Shown: positions 11,880 through 24,864, numbered from the stretch's first letter. The stretch: 64,000 nt of DNA from Dryococelus australis (GCA_029891345.1 CM057009.1:302909466-302973465); one strand, 5' to 3'. Program-made: numbers and translations. Notes: generated by a model from the letters alone, not told the origin.

Positions 11880-12392
11880 ATTTATAACAAAAGAAAAGTG
11901 CTGGTTGTGATGGTATTACTACAAAAATGGTAAAGAATTGTAAATATACAGTGAAACCCTGTTAAGAAGCTTCAGAAAAATACAGAAAAATGTGTGCTTA
12001 TTAAGCAGGAAAATTTCTTATAATGAAAAAATGATGTATTTGTAACAGACAATGTGCAAACTTTTTAAAGCTTATTAAGCAGGTAAACTTTTTAACAGAA
12101 TATTTCTAAAGATGATTTTACTTTATAATTGTACCGCTGTTAGTGCAGGCTTGCAACTGCAAGGTAATTAAGATATCATAACATGATGTATTCAAGTTCA
12201 CCAGACATATACTGGTATTAAAAAATGGCAATTGTATCAACGTAAACAACTATAGATCTATTTCTGTATTATGTGTCCTGAAAAAATTTTTAAGTAAATT
12301 CTCCACAAAAGAATATATACATTCTGTAGGAACAAAATAAATTTTTCTACCAAGAACAATATGTTTTCAGGTCTATTCGTCACTGCTGTAGC
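11880..12392 (+). pseudogene. LINE reverse transcriptase, 5' half (RT blocks 1-3)
   Basis: Three blocks of a non-LTR (Jockey/CR1-like) reverse transcriptase follow in order. 'KKSAGCDGITTKMVKNC' is at about 11890-11943, corresponding to 'KKSAGYDGI'. 'LKNGNCINVNNYRSISVL' is at about 12218-12272, corresponding to 'KSGD...NYRPISLL'. 'YQEQYVFRSIRHC' is at about 12345-12383, corresponding to 'QYGFRKGRS'. The first and second blocks are separated by a short insertion (about 11950-12183), and the third is in a different frame. The catalytic half of the enzyme is missing here. A plausible continuation lies at 19905-20245. Confidence 0.65.
11950..12183. mobile_element. Putative short DNA element inserted in the LINE
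   Basis: The LINE frame breaks off at a TA followed by CAGTGAAACCCTGTTAAG, which resembles the ends of pogo/mariner-type elements. It resumes near 12184. AGCTTATTAAGCAGGTAAAC and a similar phrase occur inside. I could not find the matching right end, so the boundary is approximate and the class is inferred. Confidence 0.4.
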
Positions 12393-12394
12393 CC

Positions 12395-12640
12395 ATTTAT
12401 GGTTACTTCTATCTTTTATAAAGCCCCGCTAAGGTTATACTTCCAGGATGTTCCACCACCTTGTGCAAACAATGCATAACAAAGTCTGGAAAATTGCACC
12501 AAAGGGAGTGCACACTGCATTCAGTGTAATAATATTTTGCATAAGCAGTATTTCTTACCAGGCATTAATAAAAAACCTGTTTTTGCACTGTTTTTATTCA
12601 TGTTAATTATAAAAGTAATGTTAGTAAATAATATGTATGT
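12395..12640. other. Anonymous DNA
   Basis: No gene or repeat recognised between the LINE fragment and the CCAACATT-rich zone. Confidence 0.35.
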
Positions 12641-14290
12641 TTAAACCCCAGTAGCAACTGTTTGTTGGGCCAATGTATGCTCTGGATTGAGCCAACGTTG
12701 GAAAACGTAGGTTAGCCCAATGTCCAAATGTCACTCAGGGCAATGTTGACCTAACATGTATTTTGTGTTGGCTGCCAGCTGCAATATAACACTCAACCTA
12801 CATTATTGGACCAAAGAAAAGTTATGGTTTTGTTCATGCTTTCCTAAATTCTCTTACTTTCAAACATATGCCATATCAATTAAAAACCCAAAATGCTGTT
12901 TGTTGGCTTTACGTTGTTTTACTGTGTGTATATTACTTATCACCAATCTAATATGACGGATACCCAACCACTAACTAACATTGGTATTATGTTGGTTATT
13001 CATAGTAATTTGATTATTTGCTAAATAATATTGTTTTCACTTTCCAAAAGGCATTCATAGTCATTTATCCATAGTCAGCAATGCTTTGCGAAGATGTGTT
13101 ATGACATACATAACGCCAACTAATAAACAATGTTCTGCCAACGTGGTTACCAGTTTTTTAAGTAAATTTTACCCAATAACAAAAAGAATTTAAAAAAAAT
13201 GCATTAATCCTATTATTACTCATCACATACCACTATACATTATGACCTGAAAATTCAATTGATATATATCGGATTTGAACCCACACATTTTGAATTAGCA
13301 GCCCAACATCTTACCCACTAGACTAGTGTAACTTATCATCACTGGTGCATAAATAAGTATGTATCATTATATAACAATTTAAATATGCTGTGTTATATTT
13401 GTTATATATTTAAGTCAGATACTACTAAGAGACTGATTTTCAAACCTGCCAGTTGCACAAATATATTTTACAACTAATAACAAATACACAACCAAAGACA
13501 GCAAGTTTATTTCTAAAGAAACTCTGTGCTAAAAAAGGTTAAACATTAGGCAAATGAAATGAATTACGTATGTGTTTATTTCTTAAAAATTCTATACTAT
13601 CCTATGATGGCATACGTTAAACAATCATTATTATTACTGAACAGACCTTCAAAGATATACCTAAATTTTACTTTCTAAAACAGAAAAGAGAAAAATTACA
13701 TACTCACCAAACATTAATATGTACTCCCAAATAGATAACAGCGAAAATCTCGCAAATGTATCCTTACTAATCTTAAGAGCAACACCCATAACATGTGTTC
13801 TTAAAGAGGAAATGGCGGGTACGTATGCATGCAGGCATGGAGGATATCGATGAACAGAGAACAAATTCAAGTGTGCATGTTCAGCAACGGTATGTATATT
13901 CTTAAAATGGTTTAAGATTCAGGATATTTGTGCATGTGAAAAGTTTATCACAATTCATGTCTTAATAATCTTAGCTAAGTATTTCATATACATGTAAATG
14001 TAAGGTTGGATACGTGTCTCTTATTTAAAATATTCAGAAAAGCATTTTTTATTCCATTATGACAACTATCCCATAATTTTGACAAACATTTTTGGTTCTA
14101 CAATGTTGGCCCAACATACAAAATTCATGCCAGTTACCAACTGTATGTCTACCAACATGCTGACAACAATCCGCCAACCATGACAATAATAATCTATTTG
14201 AAACAAAAGTAATATGTATTGAATTCCTAACTTGTAAGTAAACATGAACAATTATCAACAATTTTTTCAACCCATTCATAATATTGAGTA
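12640..14290. repeat. Diverged CCAACATT-rich satellite-like zone, left block
   Basis: Words such as GGCCAATGT, CCAACATTGG, GTTGGCCCAACATA and GTCTACCAACATGCTGACAACAATC recur through this stretch, for example at 12670, 12745, 12975, 13130 and 14103-14180. The best unit (14040-14290) closely resembles units at 18715, 19091 and 19503. No protein-coding region is supported here. Confidence 0.65.
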
Positions 14291-15720
14291 TTGTTAGAAA
14301 TATGCTAGTTACATTGTCAAGGTTCGACAGAACACGCGTATATAGGTTATGAGAATGACATGCAAATTAGCTACAGAAGTGTTTGGAACTGTAATATTTA
14401 GTTATTTCACATGATATTTTGACTTGAATATTTATTTTCACATGATTCTTATATGTATTTATAACACAGTTAAATCATGTAATTTATTATGTATGTAAAC
14501 CACCAATCCAGGTAATTTCAGTATTCTATGGTATTTTTCACACTTTATTCTGAGATTTGGCATATTGTTATTTTAATATTATGTTTACATGTTTATTTTT
14601 GTTCTCTGAAATTATTTTATGATTTTTAAAGCTTGGTTATTTATTTTATTTTCTTATCTGAAAGATATTTCATTTTTTGGTTTATTTCATTTTATGAGGC
14701 CTATAACCGGAAGTAGGACCGTCATTGGTTAGTTGGTAGTGGAGATGCCGGATGACGATGCTTCTGGGAGGGACCTTTAACATGGATGGATGATTTGAGA
14801 TAACGCTGGGATTTCTATCTAGAAAATCCCCAGAGCCAGTCTAAGTACAGGTTAGGCATAGCTCACAGAAATAGTATTTAGGTTGCTGCATCAACCAATT
14901 TAAGAAGAGGATTGATGGCCGGCGTCTAGTTAGTTTAGGTTTGAGTTGTGCTGAGACGCACGAGACGCCGGTCCCTAGGCGCCATATCTGCTATGTTAGC
15001 GCCGCAGCAATATCCAGGTTACGCCATGTATTTTGTGAGTTGGGATACAGACATCTATGAGTAACTGTACTGGTATTTGAATTCTCCAAGTTGTAATTTG
15101 TTTGAAGAGTATTTATTTTGGGAACTTGACACTTTTCTGATCTATACAGCGTGTTATTAAACCAGTAGTCCTGCTCTACCTAGTCAGCTAGTACGCTGAA
15201 CATATTAACATTAATATTACTGAACTCAATTTTAATTTCTTTTGACCAGGAATCTACGATAAGGTTGAAAATGAGGTGGAAATTTTCTGGTGTATTAAAC
15301 CTAAATTGACATTTTCAAGTAAGGTTTGGATTGTGAGAACCTAACTGCAACTACATATTTGGGAGCTTAATTAGTTTCTCAGAACAGATGGGAACTGAGG
15401 AGAACTACTTCAGGTTAAGAGCAATATTATTTTGATTTTAATTTCAGTTCAGTTATTTATTTTTTATAGCAGCACAATACTAATATTATATTTCAAACTT
15501 TAAAATTTAAATTCCTTAATTTATTTAACGATATTCTTTGTTCGGATGGTGAGACTTCATTTCTGGTAATAACATATAAGTTAATTTGTATTTTTGAGTA
15601 AAGGAATTTTCACTACACACACATTAGAAATTTTATAAATATTTCACAGTTAATATTACATCTGTTTGAGTTGAATAACAAGAGTTTTGGTCTCGTTTTA
15701 GTTGTAGTTAAGTGTGCGTG
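14290..15720. other. AT-rich DNA upstream of the Copia fossil
   Basis: No coding domain recognised. The GC-richer part at about 14700-15010 and the phrase TTATTAAACCAGTAGTCCTG near 15150 look like a possible LTR or leader of the Copia element. There is no second copy in the window, so this remains a guess. Confidence 0.35.
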
Positions 15721-15724
15721 TGTC

Positions 15725-15917
<193 letters not shown>

Positions 15918-16099
15918 GACATTTTCAGTTTCCCGGAGATCCTCAATTTCCTGTGGTAAGCAAAGTGTTGCATAAAGGTAAAAGGTGTATTTGTCTATGT
16001 GTAGTCTGCACTTGGAAACACCTATACCACTCACTGTTCATCCAACATTTATTTGTGGCACCCACATCTGTATGTAAATACTCTATACACACATTTCAG

Positions 16100-18605
16100 C
16101 TATGATAGCCAGTTCGAACAATTTCTTCGTGATTGAGAGGTTGGAAGGAAAAAATAACCATCCGCAAATGCGTACTCAAATGGAATATTACTTGGGCCAT
16201 GAAGATTTATGGAATTTGGTATCAGATTCCAAGGGATCGACTGAAGATATTACAGAAGCACAGCACAAGGGGACACAAAGGCAAGGTGTAAGATTGGTAT
16301 ACTTGTGCATCCACAATGCCACGTTTACCTTGAAGGCAAAGATACAGCAAAAAAAAAAATGTGGGAAGTGTTACAGGTCTCTCCAGACATGTAGTATCCA
16401 GCTCACAACCGATTATGTTAAGGGACAACTGCTACAGCAAGAATACACACCCGGAGGAAGATAAGGCGACACCTTGGACCGGGAATTTTTCAGTCAGAAC
16501 CATGGGCGAAACAATTAAGATGTTACACAAAAAAACAGAAACAGCTACTTCATTAGTGGGAGGCCTGGGCATCGTGCTGCTAACTGCTACAAGAATCCCA
16601 ACAGGAGAGAACCATGGAAAGCTACACCAAAAAATCAAGATTTTACTCTATTTGCAGGAGTAACCACAAATGTGCAGGTAGAAAGTTGGTATCTAGATTC
16701 AGGGGCAACAGCACACATGACCAACAACAAAGACATACTTAAGAACTTGTGCCAAGTAAATGCAACAACAGTTACTTGTGCCAATAATGAAAAAAGAGCT
16801 GAAGGGTTAGGGAGGGCAGAAGTTTATCTTAAAGATACCCCGGGTATTACCACCATTAAAGATGTCATGTTTGTATCCAACATAACAGCAAACATGCTAA
16901 GTGTAAACAAGCTTGTAAGTTGTGGTTTGAGTGTTTTATTTTCCAGTGCAGGGTGCATGATATATAAGGAGGAGGATTTAAAAATCAATGGTAAGATAAT
17001 TGCTCTGCATCTGAGGAACAAGGTATGTACAAATTGTGGCTAGGAAATGATCAAAATGTGAAAGCATATGTGGTGAGTGAGAAAAATATTGATATAACAC
17101 TGTGGCATAGGAGGTTGGGACACCTGGGATATTCGAGCATGTTGGGCTTGATGAGTGTATCACAAGGCATGAAACTCACAGGGGCTAGACGTAACCAAGA
17201 ATATGTAGCGTGCCTTGTGGGGAAGCAAGTGAAACAACCATAGAACAAAACTGGGTCTACCAGGGCAACTGAACTGCTAGAATTAATTCACACAGATATT
17301 TGTGGGCCAATGCAGGTGGAAACTTGGAGTGGGGCAAAGTATTTCCTCCTTATGACATGATTTTACCAGAAAAACATATGTTTTTTTTTCTTCAACTCAA
17401 GGATGAGTTATTCATCATATTTCAGAATTTAAACTTCTTGTTGACAATCAGCTAGGCAGAAAAATCAAAGCAATACGTTCGGACAATGGGAAGGAATACG
17501 TAAATCATAGTTTTGATAACTTACTAAATAAACATGGCATCATTAATCAATTGTTGGTTGCATATTGTCCAGAACAAAATTGGGTAGCAGAAAGAGCTAA
17601 TAGGACAATAGTAGAAAATGCTAGAACAATGAGGCAGGCTTGAATCAAAGGTACTGGGGGAAGCAGTCAATTGTGCTGTCTATCTTAAAAATAGGAGCCC
17701 GACTATAGCTGTGAAAGGGATGACACCCCAAGAAGCCCGGACAGGGAGAAATGTGACCCTTTCTCACCTTAGGGTATTTGGGTCCAGAGCTTTTGCACTA
17801 GTACCAGAGAATAGGAGAAGAAAATGGGACCTAAAGTCACAAAGTATATTTTTGTGGGGTATTGTGAGAACTCTAAAGCATATAGGCTAATAGACCCTCA
17901 ATATCCGACTAGAATTAGAAAGGAAAGAAGTGTTATGTTCATTGAAAGCTTCATTCGAGGGGGTGATGGGTTTCAGGTGGATATAGATAATCATGACTCA
18001 ATTTATAAACATGTGTCTGAACCTGTAATCAAAAGGGAAGTTAGCCAAAGCAGAAAGCCCAGTATCGTAAGTGAGGGAGATGAGGATGAGTTTAGGGGTT
18101 TTGACAATTTAAGTGAAGTACAGGATGTAAAGGGCTCAAACTCCACACATGGGGAAATATATCACTCTGACAATACCTTTGTCGACATTCTGGTTTGTGG
18201 GGAAGAAATATAAACGCAACTAGGGACATAGCCTAGGTACCCAAAAAGGGGTAGGAAACCTACAGAGTACCCAGATATGGTTACGTATAAAGTCACTGTT
18301 GCAAATGTGCAGGAACCAGAATCTCTAGAACAAGCCCTTAATATCACAGACAAGGATAAGTGGATAAAAGCAATGGAAGATGAATTAAAATCATTTTATG
18401 ATAATGAGGCATGGAGTCTAGTACCGAGACCTAAAGATAAAAGGATAGTTGGGAGTAAATGGGTGTTCAAGGTTAAAAGGGATGAGAATGGCAAGGGGTT
18501 ATGATCAAAGACAGGGAATAGATTTGACAAAACTTTTTCTCCAGTAGTTCGGCACTCAGAGTCAGTGTTGGAGTCTTTGGGTTTGGTTATGTCAAATAAA
18601 GAACC
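16100..18605 (+). mobile_element. Copia (Ty1-like) LTR retrotransposon fossil, 3' truncated
   Basis: Copia domain order is clear. The gag start is at 16102-16300 ('LEGKNN...MEYYLGHEDLW'). A zinc-knuckle remnant lies at about 16565-16610 (GHRAANCYKN). The protease is at about 16680-16730 (YLDSGATAHM). The GAG_pre-integrase segment is at about 17095-17230 (LWHRRLGHLG). The integrase core is at about 17270-17760 ([35 protein letters not shown]). The start of the reverse transcriptase is at 18325-18580 (KWIKAMEDELKSF, GSKWVFKVKRD, FSPVV). The rest of the reverse transcriptase and all of RNase H are absent. No LTR pair was found. It is broken in several places and lies inside the CCAACATT-rich zone. 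Confidence 0.9.
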
Positions 18606-18639
18606 ATGTATTTTTATAAAGAAATCTGGGAATGAAATG

Positions 18640-19800
18640 AATGATTGAAATCATGGTGCTTTTATTTATTCAAATCGTAACCATTTACAATTTCAACAGT
18701 TGGCTATACAGTACTGGCCCAAGATTAAAATATGTACCAATTATCAACTGTGTGTCTACCAACTAGTTGTCAACAATCAGCCAACCATGACCATCAAAAT
18801 ATATTCTAAATACAAATAGTTTACGTAGTTTAAAAAACCAAATGGTTACATAAACATAGAAGATTATGCATCTTTCTCATCCCAAAATTTTAATGCAGCA
18901 TTGTCCTAACTAACGAAAAAGGACTAAACACCAACCATTTGGTCCCCAACATTGTTCAAACTAAACACATCACATAGAAAAATGTTCAGTATTTTCACCA
19001 ACCTTTGCAACTCATTCAGTACAGGAAATATGCATTGTTTTCATTAAGAATAACTATTCCCAAACTTCAACATTAAAGTGTTGCTTGTACAATGTTGATC
19101 CAACATAAAAATTATTACCAAATATCAACTGTATATCTAAAAACTTGTTACCAGTTCAGCCAACCTCAACCATCAAATTCAATTTGAAAGAAAATTATTT
19201 ATGTATTAAAAAACCTAAATGTTAAGCAAACATTAAAAGTAATTTTTTTCTTCTATTCCAAAAATACAATTGAGCATTGTTGCAAATATGTTGGGTACAC
19301 AATGTTGGCAAACTAAAAAAAGTACCTACCAAACACCAACTGTTTGGTTTTGAATATTGACCCAACATTGATTCAACTACACATATTTAAAAATAAATGG
19401 TCAGTACTGTGTAAAACATTTTTATTTCATAAAATTCAGGAAAGGAGCATTGTTTTAATTAACAATATCTATTCCCTAAATTTGCCATAAAATGGTTTTA
19501 CAATTTTGGCCCAACATAAAAATACATTCTCATTACCAACATTATATACCAACTTGTAGCCAACATTTAGCCAACTGTTTCAAAGTTTTCAAAAATTGCT
19601 CTTGCGAAATGTTCTGACATTTTTTGATATAGTGAGATGTTTATGTAAGTTTTAATAAGGTACCTCATTCTAATTTGTGGGTAAAAATGTTTTATTGGTA
19701 TATTATATTGGGCCAACATTGTATTTATGTATGTTTTCTAACCCAGCATATTTCCAACCAAATGCCAACATATGTTTACGTGGGAAATATATAAAATAAC
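18640..19800. repeat. Diverged CCAACATT-rich satellite, right block, period about 390-410 bp
   Basis: Anchor phrases (GGCCCAACATAAAA, then ACCAACTGT, then CAGCCAAC) recur at about 18715, 19091 and 19503. A second anchor (AACACCAAC...TTTGG) recurs at about 18930 and 19335. Spacing is therefore about 375-410 bp, giving roughly three old units. The same unit occurs alone at about 14040-14290, on the other side of the Copia fossil. Confidence 0.7.
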
Positions 19801-19904
19801 TGGACACTTCATACGGGGTGATTTTTCAAAGGTTAGATTCACAAAGTATGAAGAAACTGTGAATAATCTGTACTGCTGATATAGTACACAAAATTTCTTT
19901 AACA

Positions 19905-20090
19905 ATGATATATAATGTGCATCTATTTTTAGTGGCTTATGCAACACATTAAATACAGTCGATCACGGTATACTCTTAAAAGAGTAAAAGCAAGTGTAAT
20001 AAGCTCAGCCATATTACTTACTGAAAATTATCTTATAAATATTTATCAGTTTGTGAAATAACTTGAGTGAACCAAATGGCAAAATAACAG

Positions 20091-20123
<33 letters not shown>

Positions 20124-20245
20124 ATATATATATCCCTTACAGAATTGTCTTAGTCTCAGTTATATACTTTGTATATCAATGATATTGGTAAGTTAAAGCT
20201 GCATAGTGAAATCAAACTATTACTGGTGACACTATTTTATTTTAT
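19905..20245 (+). pseudogene. LINE reverse transcriptase, 3' half (catalytic blocks)
   Basis: 'FSGLCNTLNTVDHGILL' at about 19928-19978 matches the block around the first catalytic Asp of non-LTR reverse transcriptases (usually 'DLSKAFDTVDHGILL'). 'LYINDIGKLKLHSEIKL' at about 20166-20217 matches the segment just before the 'YADD' block. Between them, where 'QGSVLGPLLF' is expected, sits a (GT)n(AT)n microsatellite (20092-20132). The piece is on the same strand as the 11880-12392 half and continues it in order. Confidence 0.6.
20092..20132. repeat. Microsatellite (GT)n(AT)n
   Basis: Simple dinucleotide runs inside the LINE reverse transcriptase relic. Confidence 0.95.
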
Positions 20246-20249
20246 ACGA

Positions 20250-21500
20250 CTCATGAAATGTAGAATTCACCTTAAAATATGTATGCAAGATTACTTTAAT
20301 GAATCGTTCAGGGTACCGAGTTCTACACCTCGCCAATTACAATGGCATCTCAGTTAGCATGGCGGTCAAATACCCATAATGGCCGATGTAAAACACTATG
20401 GCAGTTTTAAAATTTCAAACAAAACTTTTCCATATATGTAAAGAAAGTATCATTTTAATGGCAGAAAGTGTATCGCTCGGTAAAAAAATATATAAGTGAA
20501 TCTATTTCACTTAGGCTTCATGGACAATTTTAGAACTTGACTTGGAATGATTATAACTATGGCTGTTTAACAATAAATTACAGTATTTAAAAAAAAAGTT
20601 ACTTACAGTCAAATATTCTATGGACTTTACGAATTAACGAGATTTAAGGCTGGCTTACTGCAGGGATATTAATTGTGTATCGCGGAAACGATCTAATCAG
20701 AGCTCGTAGCAATTGGTTTGATTTAATAATGAAAATTACCGCAACTCCTGTAGCAAATAACTTCACGAATATTCTCCCCTTTCATAGGCGAGGGCGTCAT
20801 ATTGTGATGGCCTCTGTGGTCATTCTAGTGGCCAGAAGATCCAAGATTCGCATGATGTACTAATAATTTAATCTGTTGTGCCATCGCAGTTTCACTGTCA
20901 ATAACTGCCATAACAAAAAGTACTTAACACATTGGCAAAATGTATTATTATAAAATATAACTAAGCAAAGCTCTCTGTGTTAATGTCCACGTTTACAATT
21001 TTAGCAACATCGATTGAAGTCCATAAATATAATATGAACTAACTTAATTATAAATTAATTTAATTATTTTAATAGCTGATAATAAATTGTACTATTACTA
21101 CTGTAATTAATCAGCTGAACAGGTCTTAGATTTATATTAAACATAACATTAAAAATTAATATGAATTTCGTTAATAAAAATGGTTTAAAAGCTTTCACTA
21201 AAAAATTCCATTCATTGTCAAAAATTTTAAAAAGGCTTATTATTACAAATGCACATTAAAATTATTATTCATGTAAATTGCTGTAGTTATTGTATCCTGT
21301 AAGCAGAGACAGCAAACTTTATTTTAGATTAATGTGCCCCTGTCAGCAAATGAAATTTTCAATTATTTTGGAGAAAACTATTATTTGTAGACATTTATAT
21401 AGGTTGTACAATGATGGTACTGGTACTGGTTCCTCTCGTCAGGAAAGTAAACAGCATAATCTGATTTAAGAAAGAAAATGTAAATTTGCTCATTTAAATG
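20250..21500. other. AT-rich DNA, nothing recognised
   Basis: No domain, no clear tandem or inverted repeat. The short frames here are not supported. Confidence 0.4.
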
Positions 21501-22012
21501 GCAAGTTCTTGATATGAGAGTACCCATGTGTGCTGACCCAGACAGCACAACTGGTACCGCATATATTGCTACGGCATTGTAATTATCTAAGTTAGTACGT
21601 ATCAGAAGCTGAGGCAATTTACTGCATGCCCAGTCAATGTCAAAATGGTAACTTGCTGGTAGGGAAAGCTGCATGTTGCCAATAAATGCAAGCAACACCA
21701 CACAGAAAACATTTATGGTAGAACTGCACAGTATGTATCTGACATGTGTAGGCAAAATCACGCTTGCAAAATTGCTGGTGGGACCATACTATATATTGCC
21801 CAAGTCTGTGATGCACGGTGCCTTCACAACGATGCAACATTATTCTGGTAAACCATATGTTGCCTATTTTCTGCACACACAAGCAACATCATGCTAGCAA
21901 TGTTGCATATAGTACCGTGCTGCATACTGTCTGCACGTGCAGGCAATGACATGCTGTCAAAATTGCTGATGTATTCATGCTGTGTGCAGGACACATCATG
22001 CTGGTAACATTT
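21500..22012. repeat. Degenerate tandem motif at the outer edge of the left palindrome arm
   Basis: The phrase GTGCAGGCAACATCATGCTA, with variants, is followed by GCAA-ATTGCTG. It recurs at about 21743-21775, 21874-21905, 21932-21968 and 21980-22012, at steps of roughly 50-65 bp or twice that. The mirror copy lies at about 31935-32100. Confidence 0.6.
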
Positions 22013-24857
22013 GATGAGAACACATGCACCCATAAGTGCTCCTATGAGCATTTGCACCTCCGCAGTTATCTATTCTATTTAATGCATACCGAGGTCGACA
22101 TGAACAACCACGAGTATGATAGTGCGGGTCGACGAGAAAAGCAATTTATACCACTTAATTGACAGGTTGATGTGGTTCCCTGGCTCCAGGGATGATCCTT
22201 TGGCCAGTCGGAATTCTCAGGCTGGCCCTATAGGTAGAGCGCTGAGTTATGGTTGGGTGCAGGCTGCACATGGGGATCCCTGGGGGCTGCATAGTGCTGT
22301 TGCATGTGTTTATTACCACGTATGCATACACATAATTAAGGTGATGGTTTGTACGATCACAAAAGTGTAGGCTGTAGGCCTCACACATGCTATTTACTTA
22401 CACTGATGCTGTGCTATCTAGGGGATAGCTCCCATAAACACAATTACACACACTATTGCACTTCGGCCTTCAGGACGCCATGCCAAATAATAACCTTAAA
22501 AGGTAAAGCTAATAATAAACATGCCATATGGTAAAAGGATGTTCACTACACAAATACAATGCATTTTAAGAACGTTGATCCAGTCTTGGCACGCAGAAGG
22601 TTTACCTATAACCTGTAACTGTAAAACTGGGCAAGGCCCTTAATGATTAAATTGGATTGTTACGCCCCGCTGATGGGATAGTAGTGGGTCCGACCCTTGA
22701 CACTTAAATCAGAAAAAGGTACTGCCATATACTGCTTACTATGGTTGATTGAAGATACGAAGATCTACATTATGTGTGTCGAGGGTAGTCACAGAGCTGG
22801 CCTCCCACACTACTGTTCTTTTCGCCTGCTCATACCAAGATGCCAACATGACTGCGACGAGTGCTCCAAGAGCCCGCACCAAGGTGAAGTTGCTAACTAC
22901 ATGATTTATGATACTTTCACTTCTAAAATCTAACATGATACATTTCACACTCTGAATAAAATAAACATATTGGTGACATCCCCATGAGCCTCCAGGCATT
23001 CTTCCGGTTGCTCAAAGACATCTTGTGGGGATTGTTACAGCAATTACACTGTAAACAAAGCGCTCCATGACTGCACTGTGCAGTTCCTTTTGATATAATT
23101 GCTTTTCCATAGCATTTCCCACTTATTAATTACCCTTGCAGGTCCTTGTCTGCTATTTAAGGATCCTTTAGAAAAGGCATCACATCAGCCGCTATGGCGC
23201 CATAGCAACGTCACTTCTGCCCTGCTCACACCACGCTTGTGATGTCCCTACATAGCACGGTTTTCTGCATGCTAAATGGGACTATGACATCATCAGTTTG
23301 CCGGAACTACAAAAGAAACTTATCACTGGTTGCCTTTCGTATGGACGAAACTTTAAAATAGGCACAGGGCAAAGCTGTTCCCTGCCTATTTAGGGTACGT
23401 AGTGGCCGCAACACACTGTACAAAAGCCTAATAGCTTACCTAAATAGCACACATGATAGGAGCTCTCTACACAACTGTGCGGGCAGTTCACTCGCTCCTG
23501 CCAAAGTATGTTGTACCTGGCAGTTGTGTCTTTGGGGGAACGCAGTGCCGAAACTTTAACAATTTTCCTTCGGGAGTTACCTCTTGACGGAAAATGAATT
23601 AATCGACCATTGTGAAATACCCTATCTAGGTCCCCGAGAAAAGTGATGTGCTTGTTCTCTGTGACTAACACCAATGGGCTCTTGGCTGTTCACGTCGAAC
23701 CTCGGCGTGCTCCAGGGGCGATTAGTGACAGTGCATTACAAATGGTCAAAGAAGACACAGAGTGAATCCTGCATTCACATCAAATGCCACCCTTCTCGGT
23801 GACCATTTGACCCTGCTGTCCCCCATTTGCTCCACCATGCTGTCAGGTGCAACATCTTGTCTGCCCTTTCAGCTGGTGGTGAGGCTGTAGGCGATAAGGC
23901 CCATGATTCTCGTCGTCGGAATCTGTCGCTACCATTGCACATGATCGTAGACGATAAGGCCTATCCCACTGCTTGTCAGTCTCTTGAGCTGCTGTCGGAT
24001 GTGGAGGTAGGCAGTAAGGCCTACACCGCTGCACGTCGATGCGTTGCCTCTGGTGCGTTCACCATTAGCCAGGGCTAGAAGGCGACGTTCGAGAGTCCAG
24101 GATGGCACGAACTCGATGGACCAGTCCGGCTGTTTGTAAAACATCCCCCTGCCAAGGAAGGTAGTGAGTTCAGCCGTCCCTATTGACGTTGGTCAAGGTG
24201 TCGGAACGGCCGTAGAGGTCTGCCACACATTCAGGCAAGCCCTTTCATGTTTGCCTAATGCACAGGAGGCTGGCAACTAGTGCCAAGGTATTGGTCAATA
24301 AGGATATAGGTTAGGTGAGGAGCAGTGAATATAGTTTTCGAATCTCGGTGGAGATAATTACCCAGGGCACCAGATATTGTTGGATTGACAATATCGTGAA
24401 GTCGGAGAGCAGCTGTGGAGTCGTTCCTCAGTGTAGTTTGGCCGACAACCACGGCATATCCTCCAAAAGCAGTTGTCTCCTTGTAGAATAAAATTCATAC
24501 TGGCTGAATAACTCCCTTCCTTGTTGCATCGTGTGATATCTGACCACCCCACATGTCCATACGAAGCACTGTTGCTTATTACCCCGATTCATGACCATTT
24601 CAAACATACTTGCACAGTATGTTACACTTTGAGAGAATTGGCGGGAGAAGGCATGTACCTTAAATGTTTCGCTGTGAACTGGAAATATACCACACGTGGT
24701 AACTCGTCACTGCTGCAATTTATTCAGAACATGGTTACATTCCAATCGGGAAAAGCTTACATCTGGTGCTGCTTACGAACCTGTCTGCTCAGGTAATACT
24801 GTGCAGAAGTCACGTGGTCACATGAAATAACTTAAGTATAATTTAAGCCTACTCAGG
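21791..24857 (+). repeat. Left arm of a large palindrome (about 3.07 kb)
   Basis: This arm is the reverse complement of 29096-32141. Matching points sum to a constant (for example 24857/29096, 23674/30279 and 22999/30953 all give 53952-53953). The inner part (24.1-24.6 kb) is almost identical to its partner. The outer part (21.8-22.4 kb) is clearly less similar and has small indels. No conserved domain is recognised in it. A block at 22013-22180 resembles the LTR start of the neighbouring Gypsy element (39651-40077, minus strand). The arm also holds a 60-bp tandem repeat at 23887-24066. Confidence 0.93.
23827..24078 (+). CDS. Hypothetical 83-codon frame with 20-residue repeats
   Basis: Unrecognised. 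The DNA carries a 60-bp period starting at 23887, 23947 and 24007. Because 60 is a multiple of three, the frame shows three related units that begin VGDKA, VDDKAY and VGSKAY. The frame is kept in the mirror copy at 29875-30126 on the minus strand with only a few changes. No start context or expression signal is visible. It may be a remnant of a Gypsy gag-side sequence or chance, and the arm identity alone could account for its preservation. Confidence 0.25.
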   Translation: MLHHAVRCNILSALSAGGEAVGDKAHDSRRRNLSLPLHMIVDDKAYPTACQSLELLSDVEVGSKAYTAARRCVASGAFTISQG

Positions 24858-24864
24858 TGGCATT

